Shown here piece by piece: positions 21,478 to 34,021 of a stretch of DNA of 64,000 nt. The notes under the pieces were generated by a model that saw nothing but the letters and a program-made list of their open reading frames with translations, searched no databases and had not been told where the DNA came from. The stretch is from the NCBI GenBank assembly GCA_008638375.1, contig CM018038.1, positions 32,192,383 to 32,256,382 of the forward strand, given 5' to 3'. A program made the translations under genes and the position numbers. Each line of letters begins with the position of its first letter. Position 1 is the first letter of the stretch. The stretch comes from Nyssa sinensis. Its lineage: Eukaryota > Streptophyta > Magnoliopsida > Cornales > Nyssaceae.

Positions 21478-24400
21478 GAGGATTTTGCAACCTTTTTCAA
21501 ACTTTATCAAGTGCCTGAAATCCTTTTCATATCTCGAGAGTCTACACTACGATTTTCGGTGTGTTTTCTATCAGTACTCAAATGAAGTCACCTTTCGCTC
21601 GTAGGCCAGGTTTAGATTCATGGATTCAAACACTTCTTCCCTCATTCTCTTCTATTTTTTTTAAATTACTTTCCTTAATGGAAGCCTTAGAGGGGCATGG
21701 TGAGATTGGTAAGGGGTCGAGGAGACCTTTGTAATAGGTTCATATTAGCCCGATGGTAGCCATAGTGTATTAATTCATCGAACCTAAGAATGGGGGGCTG
21801 AAACCTATGGTACCAGTCATTATAAGGATGAAGAGGCTAGTGCCATGACTTTAGCCATGTTAGAACGTCTTAGGGAAACGTATGATTTCCCTGAAAATGT
21901 AGAGTGTAGGATTCCAGGGCCCATGGACTGTCCCTAGAATCTAGAATGACAATAAATTTATACATATTTAGAATGGTTTGAGGTTGGTGTTTGGTTCCCA
22001 TTTCACCCTCTCATTGGGGACTTTTTCATTTTTTTCAAGATTTGTCATACTGATCTAAACATCAATAGTTGGAAATGCCTGATGGCTTTCCTAGTATTGG
22101 CCCACAAAAATGGGGTCGAGATAAACTTATACTTGATTAGCTGTAAAATGGATTTGAAAAAGGCCAACGAGGGTTTCTATCATATGGATTTTTATAAGGG
22201 GTTCAGACCCTTGACTACTGCCCTCTTCTTCCAATAAGACTTGGAACAAGTGGTATTTTTCGTAAAGGGGGGTTGGGAGTTCTCGAACTATGCCGAGCAG
22301 AATGGAAGCATCTTCCTCGAAGTACAGGGCCCACTAGTAAGAACTTGACTATGTCGAGCACCTTTACTTATGCCTTTTTGTATTTTGTTGTATTCTGATA
22401 TTAGCCCTCCTTTTATGGCTAATGTAGATAGATTGTCCCAAAGGCAATATGTGTATACCGAGGACCTTTAAAAAAAATTAAAACAACTTTTTCAACCTTC
22501 CGATTGTCCACACGAGCAATTTTTTAGTTTGGACTTTTTGATAGAGGCCCAACACATCAAAACCAAAAATATGAACCTGAAGAAGACAGTCCTTACGCCC
22601 TTCAAACCCGACTAATTGAAGAGAACTGTTGGAGCTAGTCCTTCAGTTATTGCCCTGATGGCCTCGAAGAGAAAGATAGTGGTTATATGGGATGACGGGT
22701 TCCCCTAAGAAGGATAATATATGAAGAACCCGAAATGGTGGCTACCGAGTATAACCCTTTAATAGGTCTGGGGACCACCGAGCCTACTCTAACTAAAACA
22801 CCTATGCTCAGTCGAAGGACAAGGGTAAGGCTATCTCTAGGCCTCCGACATCTAATCCTCTAACTCTAACTAGAGAGAGTGCACTAAAGAAGGCCTAAGC
22901 AGAAGCCTAGAAAACAAACCCTATAAAATTTAAGGGTTTGAAGACCAAGCTGATTCTGTAAAAGGGTTGCACTGCTCAAATGAAGGTAGAAGTTAACATT
23001 TTTATGTTGTTATGTTTTTTTCATACTTGCCTGACGTATGTGTTTCTTTGTAGGCCGCTCATGCATTGGTTTAGATTTTCACGAGTCTTAAAGATTTTAA
23101 GGAAGTACAAAAGCTTCAAGAATAGATAGCTAGATGAAACAAGGCTTTAGTTGGGGACCATACAGTCAACGATAGAGGATTCTAAAAGGAAATTGAAAGG
23201 GGCTGCCAGTCTGACATCACTTCAAGAGTTTGAGAGGGATGGTCTGGTTGCACACTTGGAGGCGGTAATGAGAGACCTATCAATCCTATGCCGAGAAGCT
23301 TGAGAGGCTGAATTGAAGCATATTAAGGTCATTAAGGCTGCCAAGGCCAAAACTCAAGAGGAGCTGAAGGTAGAGATCCAGAAATTTAAAGGTGACTTCA
23401 TGGATTATGGGTGCCAGCTTTGTAAGAAGAAACTTGTGAAGGCCTATGTAACATCCTGACCCAATTACTAGATAATTATGAATGTTTAGTAAGCTTCAAG
23501 AGAACATTAGTGTACAATTAGATTATGATGATAATGTCGCAATGATAATTCTTGAATGAATTAAGATAAAAGAAATTGATATGAAACAACGACAATGAAA
23601 TTAATAAAGAAATACATAAATGTTAAGCCTAAATGTTTAAGCAAGAATCATAACTAATCATGTTAATTAATACAGAAAAGAGAAACCATCATGAACGTAA
23701 AATACATCAAATAATTAAGAAATATACAGATTTAGTGTATTAAATGAAAGTATGAAATCCTTCACCAACACAATAAAAGAGTAAAAAGGATGAAAAGGGA
23801 ATTGCCAAGTCTTGAACTCAAGACCCCTAAGTGAAAGCTGCCAAAAAGCTCACCACTAAGCTACCAACACTTTTGTGCTATATCAGCCACAAGAAAGGTA
23901 TATAACTAAAAGAGTGTAGGGAAATTCAAGAAAATGAGACAAGTGGCAACACACCCTTGCACCTTTCTACCAACCAATAGAAACACATGCAAATCCTTCA
24001 TGATTTCTGTGCAAGCCTTGAGTGCATAAGAGGGTATTTAGACCCTTGCGTGATAGACTTGTGTGTCAATTCAGATCAAGATTTGAGGCTAAACAAATTA
24101 GAGAGAGAAATAGAGAAATGTAGAGAGAGAATAAGAGGACTTGTCTTACATGTGTGTGGGGGCTCAAGATTAGTGTACATTGGGGAGCAAAGACGAGTTC
24201 TAGTAACAGAAAGGGCTCAGAAGATAGGGCATGCAAAGACAAGAGATCGTGAGAGAGGGAGAAAAGCCATTGAAGGTAATTTTTTTCTCTCTAGACAACT
24301 AGCCTAAAAACTTATTGTTTTAAGCTCATATACAGCCTAGATTGTATATGCATGTTAATGATATTGAGAAAGGAAGAAAATAGAAAAGAAACGATGTTAT

Positions 24401-25204
24401 TTGGGCTAGAAAACCCTAGAACCCTTACTGCCCAAAAATGAGGAAAACTATGTTTTGAACCCATATCGAACTAAACTTAAAACTAAGTATGAGGCTCAAA
24501 AAAAATCAAGAATGGAGCACATAGTGATTTAAAACACTAAAAATGGTCAAAGAACCATGGAGAAAACTGGAATTACAGGTATTGTTGGATAATCGGAGAA
24601 ACTAGGGTATTGGTTGATTCGGTTGGTTTTATGAACAAGGAATTGATCTCTAGAGTCTTAGGATGAAACTAGAAGAAAAGCGAGACCAAAAGAATGATTG
24701 AAACTTCACAAAATTGAAAACAAAATGGATCGCTAGAAAAACAAAGCTTGTTGGAGACCCACTATAACTCCATGTTTCGACGACCAAAACTACGTAAAAA
24801 CAAATTTTGAAATTAGATTTGAAATCCTCGTGGGAAAAAGGTTTGAACTGCGTCAGTTTTGTCGCCGAAAAATAGTCGCCAAAGAAGGCAATCGCACTAG
24901 TAGGGTCCTTGTTGACCAAGTGAACTATTGACCAGGTCGGTTAATGGGTCAAGTCGGGTCTCGGGTTGAGGCCTGACCCATTTAAAACCAATTCTAAGTT
25001 AAATCAAAATGCTGCCATTTTATTTAATGAAAGGTTGACGTCAGCATGACATAGCAAACCGGACTGAACCATTTGGTTCGTAACCTTACTAATTTTAAAT
25101 TATTTTTAAGTCCTTTTTAATTATGAGAAATTATCAAAATGTCTTTGACCCAAAAATTGGTCAAACGAAAGGCCAATTAAAATGCACGAATAGTCTAACC
25201 CAAT

Positions 25205-25775
25205 GCTTTTGGGCACTCCAGACTCAACGGCGGAGTCTGATTTACGAAATCAGACCCCAGAAAATATAAACGGACAAATGAAATAATTTTAATTATGTCC
25301 TAAGTGATTAATTACGTTACCAATTGAACTCCGATGACCTAGAAAACACCTACATTGACATTTTTGGACATTCTGGACCCAATGGTGGGGTCCATTTTAT
25401 GAAACAAATTCTCAAAAATTAGGACCCGTAAAATAAAATAATTACTAATGTGCCCTTAGTGACACAAAGCCAGTTAAATGTTAGAGAAGGCCTATTCTAA
25501 CTTTCTTTGACAATCCGGACTCAACGGTAAAGTACATTCTAAAAAATGAAGCACCGAAAATATGACATGTGAAAGTCATAATTACGAAAATGCCCATGGC
25601 TTAATATAAGCTATAGGTATATAAATTATGATCTGAAAAAGGCTAAATTGATTATCTTCGACACTTTGGACCTAAAAGTGACGTCCTTTTAAGAAAAATA
25701 AGACTCGGTAACAAATTAAAAAATGACCAATACGTCCTTAAGGCTTAATGAGGCTACTAGAAAAGTGAAATTGGA
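25205..25775. repeat. Four diverged repeats of about 150 bp in the long solo LTR
   Basis: Units begin near 25210, 25366, 25508 and 25660 with related openings (GACAATCCGGACTCAACGG and variants). Each is followed by a reverse-related TCC/GGA pair and an AATTACG-like block. Confidence 0.65.
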
Positions 25776-26287
25776 ATATAAAGAGCTTTGAGTTTGCGAT
25801 TTAATTACATAATGCTTTTAAGAAGTATGTAATAAGATCTTAAATTGTGTTATAGGGACCTTCGACTAAAGGAAGGATTTTGGGCGTAAGATTTTTGGAC
25901 TTCAGGTGAGTATTTCATGCCATGTTTACGGTGAATTTATTATAGATATAAATACTAGATTCCTTTATAACTTTGATAATAGACGTCTTTCACTTAATAT
26001 CATTTTAAATGATTTATCGATATATATTGTCATTTCTTTTATGACTTTTGATAATAGATATATTGTACTTAATTTATGTTTTGAATGATTCATTGATATC
26101 TATATTGTCTTTTTTCTGATTCAAGAAAATGTTTCGTGATGATACTCAAAACACTATACGATTTCTTACTCATCTTTGAATTATTTTGACTAAATACTAG
26201 ATATAAAACTCCTATTTGGATAACTGAGCTTGTGATTGATGATTATTGATTTTGGATATGATTTTGATATTTTGAATGGACCAATCT

Positions 26288-26745
26288 TCTATGTATGGTC
26301 ATTATTGAATAGATTATGACTTCATCGAACCCTAACCATGGGGTATATTGGTGGTGAGCCGTATAGAACAGCGTTATCAAACTAGTTTCATTGAATATCG
26401 ATCTCTGTTAATGAGGTTCTAATTTACTGACCATAAAATCTTCTATGTATGGTCATTATCGAATAGATTGTGACTTTATCGAACCCTAACCACGGGGTAT
26501 ATTAGTGGTGAGCCACACAGAATGACATTATCAAACTAGTTTCATTGGATATCGATCTCAGTCAGTAAGGTTCTAATTTGCTGACCATAGAATCTTTTAT
26601 ATAGGTCATTATCGAATAGATTGTGACTTTATCAAACCCTAACCACGGGATGTATTGGTGGCAAGCCACACAAAATGGCGTTATCGAACTAGTTTCATTG
26701 AATATCTATCTCAGTCAGCGAGGTTATAATTGATGACCATAGAAG
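26288..26745. repeat. Three tandem repeats of about 152 bp
   Basis: Successive copies start near 26288, 26440 and 26594 with TCTTCTATGTATGGTCATTA or a close variant, and share TCGAACCCTAACCACGGG. They are much better conserved than the 150 bp set to the left. Confidence 0.9.
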
Positions 26746-26799
26746 ATGAATTTATGGGATTGAACCCTTGTGAATATCAAATATGAAGCATTATTGAAC

Positions 26800-27490
26800 T
26801 CTGAACCATCGAACTATGATTTTGATTTATCAAACTATAACTATCATTGAACTATGATATTGATTATTGAACTATGATTTTGTTTATCGGACTATGTTAT
26901 TGAACTATGACTATGATTGAACTATGATGTTGACTATTGAACTATGATTTTGTTTATCGGGCTATGTTATCGAACTATGATATTAACTATTGAACTATGA
27001 TTTTGTTTATCGGACTATGTTATTGAACTTTGACTACGATTGAACTATGATATTGACTATTGAACTTTGATTTTGTTTATCAAACTATGTTATTGAACTA
27101 TAACTATGATTGAACTAGACATTGACTATCGAACTATGATACTATTTATCCAACTATGTTATTGATTTATTGAACCATTATTATGATTGAACTATGATAT
27201 CGACTATCGAACTATGATATTGTTTATCAAACTACGTTATTAAACTATGATATTGATTATTAAACTACGACTAGGATTGAACTATGATATTGACTACTAA
27301 ACTATGATTTTGTTTATCGAACCAGGTTTTTGAACTGTGATTAAGATTAAACAATGATATTGACTATTGAACTAAGATACTGTTGTCGAACTATGTTATT
27401 GAATTATGATATTGATTATTGAACTATGACTGTGATTGTATTATGATATTGATTATTGAATTACGACTATGATTGAACTAATAACTATTG
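26800..27490. repeat. Minisatellite of TTGAACTATGA units
   Basis: Many copies of a short unit built on TTGAACTATGATATTGAC and TTGTTTATCGAACTATG alternate in a higher-order pattern over about 690 bp, with point differences between copies. Confidence 0.9.
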
Positions 27491-28354
27491 CAAATGAATT
27501 TGATACTATTCGTTGAACTCTTGTGTTTTGTTTTAATTATAGACTTTGATATGACGTATTTTAATTCTAAATGAATATAGACATTTTAGACTAGAACTAC
27601 ATAGTAGTTTTGAAACTTTGGCATGTTATGAAATTCTCACGGAGTCATCAAGCAAATTATAGATGTTTACCATGTTTTCAAGCAAGAGTTAGACAGGCTC
27701 ATTTCAGGCAATTTAGACCGAGTGATTAAGCAAGGAAGCAAGTTGTTTTTATGGATCTCTAACTGAAGATGGATTAGATGATTTTGACTATGTGAATTCA
27801 TAAGTGTTGTTATAGAACTAGTTCAGTTGTATAATTTAAACCTATTAATTATCGCATTGTGTTATGGAAACTACATTGTTTAGAGACCATAGTTAAGTGA
27901 CTGACCAGGTTATATGGTTTACTTAATGAATGTGAAAAAGAAAAAAAAAATTATTCCATTGCGTTTGATCAATATATAATTAGAAAGATAGTTTGATCAT
28001 TGAAAGGTCTTGGTGGCTGATCATAGACCCCTAATCCGCATAGGCCAGGTTCCGGTTCATGATAGCTTACCTTGATATTGATGCCACCATTCTAGATGGC
28101 ATTGAAATCCATCTAGAAGATATCAACTTTGATGATCCTCTCATTGAAGTTAAAGAACAATTTTAGGATCTTCTAAACTACGAGCCTACTACCCCGAACC
28201 AACTAGAACGAAAATCCACCTCCTGTTAAGGAGTAAAAATTTGTATTATATATATATATATAATTTTTTTTGTAATCTCAAGCACTTCGATGCCTTTTTT
28301 TAGTAGAAGTTTATCTTTTGCCTCAAGATGTCGAGCAATTTTTTTTTTCTGTAC

Positions 28355-29010
28355 TATAACACTTGTATAATTTTGCACAAATTTCTTAACGGTTAAAATA
28401 ATAAAAAGGTTGGCAATGCCACATAGAACCCTTAGGTTAAAGAGACTTCTAGCCTGTAATACTTTTAGAATTTTGCATGAGTATTGTGAAAGTCTAAATA
28501 GTAATAGTGGCAATGTCGCATAGAACCCTCAGGTTAAAAAGACTTCCAACCTATAATACTTGTAGAATTTTGGACAAGTATTGCGAAGGATGGCACTGCC
28601 GCATAGAGCCTTCAATCTGTCTTCCGACCTGTAACACTTGATAATTTTTTCACAAGTGTTTTGAAGATCTGACTAGCAATAAGGATAGCAATGCTGTATA
28701 GAGCCTTGAGGTTGTCTTCTAACCTATAACACTTACAAATTTTTTCACCAGTGTCATGAATGTCTGAATAGTAATAAGGGTGAAAACGCTGCATATAGCC
28801 GTGAGGCTATCTTTCAACTAGTAACACTTGTAAATTTTTTCGCAAGTGTTGTGAAAGTCTGGATAACAATAAGGATGGCAATGCCGTACAAAGCCCAGAG
28901 GCAATCTTCCAACCTGTAACACTTGTAAATTTTTGCACAAATGTTGTGAAGGTCTGTATAGCAATAAAGATGACAATGTCACATAGAGCTCTGAGGTTGA
29001 TAGTAAGAAT
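28355..29010. repeat. Array of about seven repeats of ~95 bp, each with a hairpin
   Basis: Copies are marked by AACACTTGTAAATTTTTTC at about 28365, 28454, 28551, 28628, 28722, 28821 and 28914, so spacing is 77-99 bases. Each unit contains the inverted pair ACACTTGT...ACAAGTGT around an AT-rich loop, then a GGCAATGCCGCATAGAGCC-like block. The array lies between the integrase and the antisense ORF of the Tat-like element. Small reading frames across it are shadows. Confidence 0.9.
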
Positions 29011-29039
29011 GGTCATAATGGTTACTGAAGAATAATAAC

Positions 29040-30748
29040 TTTATTGATAATATTCTCATAAGAATTCTAGATTCCAAATCCCCGAGATGCATTTCTCGAA
29101 CAAATCTTCTAACTAATAACTCGTAGGCCTAATGATCTTGACCACTCTGTAAGGCCCTAATTAGGGGAGAGCTTCCCTATACTAGGGGTTTTTGTGTTCG
29201 AGAACACTCTCCTTAGAACGAGATCATCGAGCTAGAAGTTGACTAGTTTGACTCCTTTGTTGAAGCATCTGGCCATCCTCTACTGATACGCCTCTATTCG
29301 GATCTGAGCCTATTCTTATTTTTCCTTAAGGAAATGATGGTTCTAGGCAAGGTGTCGATCATTTTTTTGAAAGTCATAAAGCTCTGTCCTCAAGATTGGC
29401 ATACCGGTCTTTATTCGAATCATGATCTCAGTCCCATAGGCAAGGGAGAATGGGGTTTCAGCTATTAAGACCCATTTGGTTGTTCGGTAGGCCTAGAGCA
29501 TACTGGGAAGTTCTTCAACCCATTTCCCTTTTGTAGACTCCAACCCTTTCTTTATTACTTCTAGGATAGTTCTGCTGGTTACTTTCGCTTGTCTATTGGT
29601 CTATAAATGGCCTAAGAGGAGAAGTGATGGCTGATTTAAAGATATGTGCAGAACTTAGAGAATACCTTGCCCAAAAATGTGATGTATTGGCTGTGATCAA
29701 AACCTTCGGTATACCAAACCTGCAAATGATATTTTTTAAGTGAAGTTTTAAACTTTAGCTTTGACAATCTTGGTTAATAATTTAACCTCAGCCCACTTCG
29801 TGAAATAGTCAATTGCCACTAGGATGAGCCTCTTGTTCTGAGGGGTTGCTGGTAACAGGCCTACGATATTCATTCCCCACTAAGAAAAGGGTTATGGACT
29901 AACAATAGGAATCAATTCCTACTGAGGTTGGTGTTGATATGTAGCAAAATGTTGGGATTTATCACATTTCTGAACATATTCCTTAGCCTTCTTCAACATA
30001 CTTGGTTAATAATACCCTTGAGATAGAGCTCAGGTGGGTCATAGTTCAGCCTTCATTATGATTTCCACAGATTCCTTCATGAATTTCAGCTAACACATAC
30101 TATACTTCATCAGGGTCCCAAGCATAATAATAGTGGTTGGGAGTAAGATTTGCGATATAGCTTGCCATTAAGAATTAGATGTTGAGTTACTTTGATTCAG
30201 ATCCTTCAGGACTGATTTCTATTAACGGAAATGAGGCCATCCTTTAAGTATCTGATTATTGGGGTCATCCAACTGGGAGACCCTTCTAAAGTTTGCTTGA
30301 CCTGTACAGCTTGGGCTATACTAAGCTCTAATTTATAGGAGATAGTGATACTAGAGTCCCTTTCTCAGTCCAAATAAGATGTCATATTTGCTAAAGCGTC
30401 AGCTCTAGAGTTTTAATCTATATATATTAACCTCTGGATAGTAAACTTTTTGAAAGATTTTTTCAATAGGCCCATGAGTTGGCAGTACCTTATCATCCTT
30501 TCATCTTTGACTGCAAAGTCACCCAATACCTGGCTAATGACTAGTTGAGAATCCGAGAATACCGTAAGATTAGTAGCCCTACACTCTTGAGCTAGTTCAA
30601 GCCCACTAACTATTACTTCGTACTCAGCTTCATTATTAGAAGCTCGAAGCCCCAAGTTTACTGCTTTATCAATTGTAATACCATTTGGAGACAAAAGGAT
30701 TAATCCCACTCTAATGCCCTCTACTGTGAGCGCCACCACCAAAAACAA
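29040..30748 (-). pseudogene. Integrase and RNase H remnants of the second Tat-like element
   Basis: RNase H at 30748-30413 is open and close to that of the first element: NNEAEYEVIVSGLELAQE and FSDSQLVISQVLGDFAVKD. The integrase zinc-finger region follows at about 30130-29940 (EIHEGICGNH), and the integrase C-terminal part at 29500-29160 (PLAYGTEIMIRIK). Many stops interrupt the integrase. RT, protease and gag are absent: directly right of RNase H the sequence changes at 30727 to an unrelated LTR. Confidence 0.82.
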
Positions 30749-31521
30749 TCATTGTGTACCCTCCAAAAATAAAAGGATCTTGGCTGTCTCCTTCCCTAAA
30801 GGTAGGAACAAACGCCTTTATGAGAAAAATGAAAATAAAAATGTGGGATTCGTCAGCTTATTTTCGGCTCTTAAATAAGAAAACTTGTTACAACATAATG
30901 TATACAACGGAAAAGATAAAATATGTAAATTACACTACTTTGTTTCCTAGTAACATTCTAAAAGAACCCCTTGACATAGGTTAAAATAAATAAAGCACTG
31001 AAACTTACAGAACCAAAGAAACAAATTCAAGGGCTGAGGTATACAGTGGGAAGGTGTTAAGCCTACCCACCCTAATCTGGATGGATTGATCTCAAATGTT
31101 CACTTGCAAGGCTTATTCATTGTAAATGATGCGAAAACATAAAGAAAAAATAAATATAAAGAAGCATGAATAGATAATAGAAATACAAAGAAATAATCAA
31201 AAGGCTTTTAAAGCCACCCCTCTTATCTACTTCTATAAAGAATGATAGCACTTGATAGATTTTCATTCCTTTCTATCAAGAGTGATAGAAGAGAACAGAT
31301 TAGGTTCATGGGCTTATGTCACCCGATTCCATCAACAGTGATGAAAGATGATGGTTTGATCGATTAGGAATAAAAGAATGAATAAACAAGATTTAATAAA
31401 CATAAAAAAAGTAAAGGGAAGGGGAAAAAGATTTAACTTAGGGCCATAGGCTTTTACGTATCCATCCTAGGACGAAATCAAAGTCACGTAGTTCTCTGAT
31501 TTTACCTTCTTTTATCAAAAG
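30727..31521 (-). repeat. Truncated LTR of the 2.2 kb family (copy R1)
   Basis: This is the 3' third of an LTR on the minus strand. It starts on the plus strand at TGAGCGCCA, the LTR terminus. It aligns throughout with the first ~790 bases of the next LTR (31522 onwards) and breaks off at TTTATCAAAAG, where that full-length copy begins. Its left end abuts the RNase H remnant. Confidence 0.8.
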
Positions 31522-33776
31522 TGAGCGCCATTGCCAAAAAAAAAAATCCTTAAGCACCCTTTGAAAATAGAAGGATTCTAGTTATACCCTTCCCTAAAGA
31601 TGGGAAAGAATGCCTCCATGAAAATAGAAAGATGGGAGTCGCTAGTTTATTTTGGGTTCAAAACAAGCAAACCCGTTACAACAGAATGTATACAAAGGAA
31701 AGAATAAAATAAGTGAATTACAAGGCTTTGTTTCTTAGTTACATTCTAAAGAAACCGCTTGACATGGTTTAAAATAAATAAAGCACTAAAATTTACACAA
31801 CCAACGAAACAAATTCAGGGGCTAAGGTACGAACGGAGTGGGAAGGTGTTAGGCACCCAGCTTACCTGATCTGAATGAATCGGCCTCTAATGTTCACTTG
31901 CAAGGCTTATTCCATGTAAATTATGCGAAAAAAAAAGAAGATAAATATAGAGAATCATAAATAGATAACTGCTACCAAGAAATAATCAAAGGCCTTTGAG
32001 GCCACCCCCTTGATCTACTCTTATCTAGAATGATAGCAGTTGATAAGTTATTATTCCCTCTTATCAAGAGTGATAGAAGAGAATAGATCGGGCTCATGTC
32101 ATTTGCTTCCATCAATAATGATGAAAGATGATGAACAGATCAGAAATAAAAGAATGAATAAACAAGATTTACATGAACATAAAGGAAATAAAGGGAAAGG
32201 GAAATAGAATGGGAAAATGATTTGACTTGGGCCCACAGGCTTCCTATATATCTGTCTTAGTGCGGAATAAATGTCACGTAGTTCTCCAGTTTTGCCCTCT
32301 TTTATCAACAGTGATAAAAAGAAGGAATCAACTGGCAAGAATGGACTATTAAAGGTTTAGAATGTACCTTGTTTAGTTGCGGAGGTTGAGTAGTGACTTG
32401 ATGTCGTGGCTAGGGCAGAATTTTGGTTTACTTGTTAACTCTAAACTGTAACTTTGGCAAGGCTTCGGCCTTGAGAGAGCTCTAGCACTATATTGACGGC
32501 ATAAGGCTATGAAATTTGAGACTTCTAAAATGGTGACCAGGGGGGGTCTATTTATAGGCAAAATATAGAAGTTTGATCCAAGGGCCTATAATCAAACCCT
32601 AAAATTGAGGGCTACGATCATGTATTAAGTGATAATTAAGTGATTAAACAAAAAAAAATATCAAATAATTATCCTAAGAGATGAATAACCTAAATAAATG
32701 AATTAAAAATAAATTATGAAAATTCAAGAACATATAGTATTGATGTCTACATGCAAGACTAAATGAGAAATTAGAAAAATATAATTTATTTGGAAATAAA
32801 CTCTAAAAATGAAAGTGTCTAGACTTAACGTATCACCTGGAAAGGAAATGTCTAGCACCAAGATCTATGAAAACTCTAGAAAAGGAAAGTCCTAATCATA
32901 CCTAAATAAACTACCTTGCAAATGTCTAAATTCAATGTATTTCTTCTAAAGGAATGTCTAGAAACTAGACTCCGCAAAACACTAGAAAAGAAAAGTCCTA
33001 ATTATGCCTGAATAAACAACTATTACTCAATATTACCAAATTACCCTTAATTCGGTAAAGGATTTCTAGATTTCCCTTAAGGTATTAAAAATGACCAAAC
33101 TGCCCCTTAATGCGTGAAAATGTGCCCAATTTGTTACCATGGGCTAAAATTACCAAATTAAAATGACATGGAAATTATGAAAGTGCCCCTCAAGTGACCA
33201 AAGAGTTCCACTAAGGGTAAGACTTTGCCAAAATTACCAAAATGCCCTAAAAAGGAAAAATAGTGCCGAAATTACCGAAATTCCCTTCAATGGATGGAAG
33301 AGTCCTACTAGACATGGGACTCTAGTGGAAAGAGTCTTACAAGAAGTGGGAATCTAGAAAAAAGAGTCCTACCAAAAGTGGTACTTTATTAGGAAAAGTC
33401 CTACTAAAGGTGGGACTCTGGCGAGAAGAGTCCTACTGAAGGTAAGATTCTTGGCACAATTATCGAAATGCCCCTAAAAGATACAAAGGCTTTAAGAATT
33501 TCCACAAGTTCCTTTGAATACCAAAGGATGTGCAAAATTACGAGAATACTTGGGGTCAAAAATGTGTAAAATGACAAAAATACCCATAGGGACCAAATTA
33601 TACGAGAAATTAGCAAGATACCTCTGGGAGGGAAATATTATAATAATTCATCAAAAATGATGAAACTGCCCCGAATCAAGGGGTTTCTCAAAATATGCAA
33701 TAAGAATAACTAAAATGTCTTTGGAATACCAAAAAACTACTTATATAATCAAGGGTCGCAAAATGAAGTGTCTATA
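31522..33776 (-). repeat. Full-length LTR of the 2.2 kb family (copy L1)
   Basis: 2255 bp. On the minus strand it starts TATAGACACTTCATTTTG (TG mutated to TA) and ends GGCAATGGCGCTCA. The same ends appear in the plus-strand copies at 48875 (start) and 55820-58056 (both). On the minus strand it is preceded by CGAGGGGCTCTT, a polypurine-like tract, so it may be the 3' LTR of the element to its right. AAAAG on the left and AAGAG on the right could also be a decayed duplication of a solo LTR. Confidence 0.78.
32548..32556 (-). promoter_or_regulatory. TATA box of LTR copy L1
   Basis: The minus strand reads TATAAATAG. The same motif occurs at the matching place in copy L2 (50309), and as CATAAATAG in L3 near 57143. 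Confidence 0.55.
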
Positions 33777-34021
33777 AAGAGCCCCTCGTTGACGGAACTT
33801 ACAAGCAAGCGAACATCGACAAAAAAATAAAAGATACCCATTTTGACCTTGATTGTGAATTTGATGTGGTTAGACTCAATGTATCACCCTCAACTGAATC
33901 AGACCGTTCGTAGTTTATGAATATTAGAAATGAGTGTTGTCCTTATCATGTTTTCCTAAAAAGACTTGTCTCGATAGGATTGTCGTGAGGTTACTTGCTT
34001 GAAAATGACTCCTAAAAGTCT

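Larger units (their letters stand above)
23447..28064 (+). mobile_element. 4.6 kb solo LTR (chromovirus-like)
   Basis: It begins TGTAACATCCTGACCC and ends GGTTCATGATA (the last CA probably mutated to TA), with flanking GCCTA (23442-23446) and GCTTA (28065-28069), four of five bases matching. The antisense ORF resumes right after it, so it is an insertion. It has no pol or gag. LTRs starting TGTAACATCC are common in Tekay/Del-type chromoviruses, although 4.6 kb is long. It contains a TATATAA near 23899, a tRNA-like segment on the minus strand near 23780-23880, and three sets of tandem repeats. Confidence 0.75.
21678..28228 (+). pseudogene. Antisense ORF of a Tat-like element (gypsy-type transposase-like), split by a solo LTR
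   Basis: Plus-strand reading gives a protein antisense to the pol at 29040-30748. Its N-terminal part resembles the plant family named putative gypsy-type transposon: YLEWFEVGVWFPFHPLIGDF, INSWKCLMAFLVLAHKNGVE and KANEGFYHMDFYKGF (21960-22200). A Lys/Glu-rich coiled-coil part follows (23090-23446), then an acidic C-terminus after the insertion (ATILDGIEIHLEDINFDD, 28085-28140), ending at TAA 28226. Intron-like breaks occur at about 22330-22428 (GTAAG...TGTAG) and 22983-23053 (GTAGAA...TTTGTAG). Several in-frame stops occur, so it is dead. The 4618 bp solo LTR lies between KKKLVKA and the C-terminal part. The function of these antisense proteins is not known. Confidence 0.7.

Noticed and set aside
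23780..23880. tRNA gene on the minus strand
   Set aside because: A-box and B-box-like strings are present (TAGCTTAGTGGTGAG, GAGTTCAAGACT), but the acceptor and anticodon stems do not form. It sits inside a long LTR.
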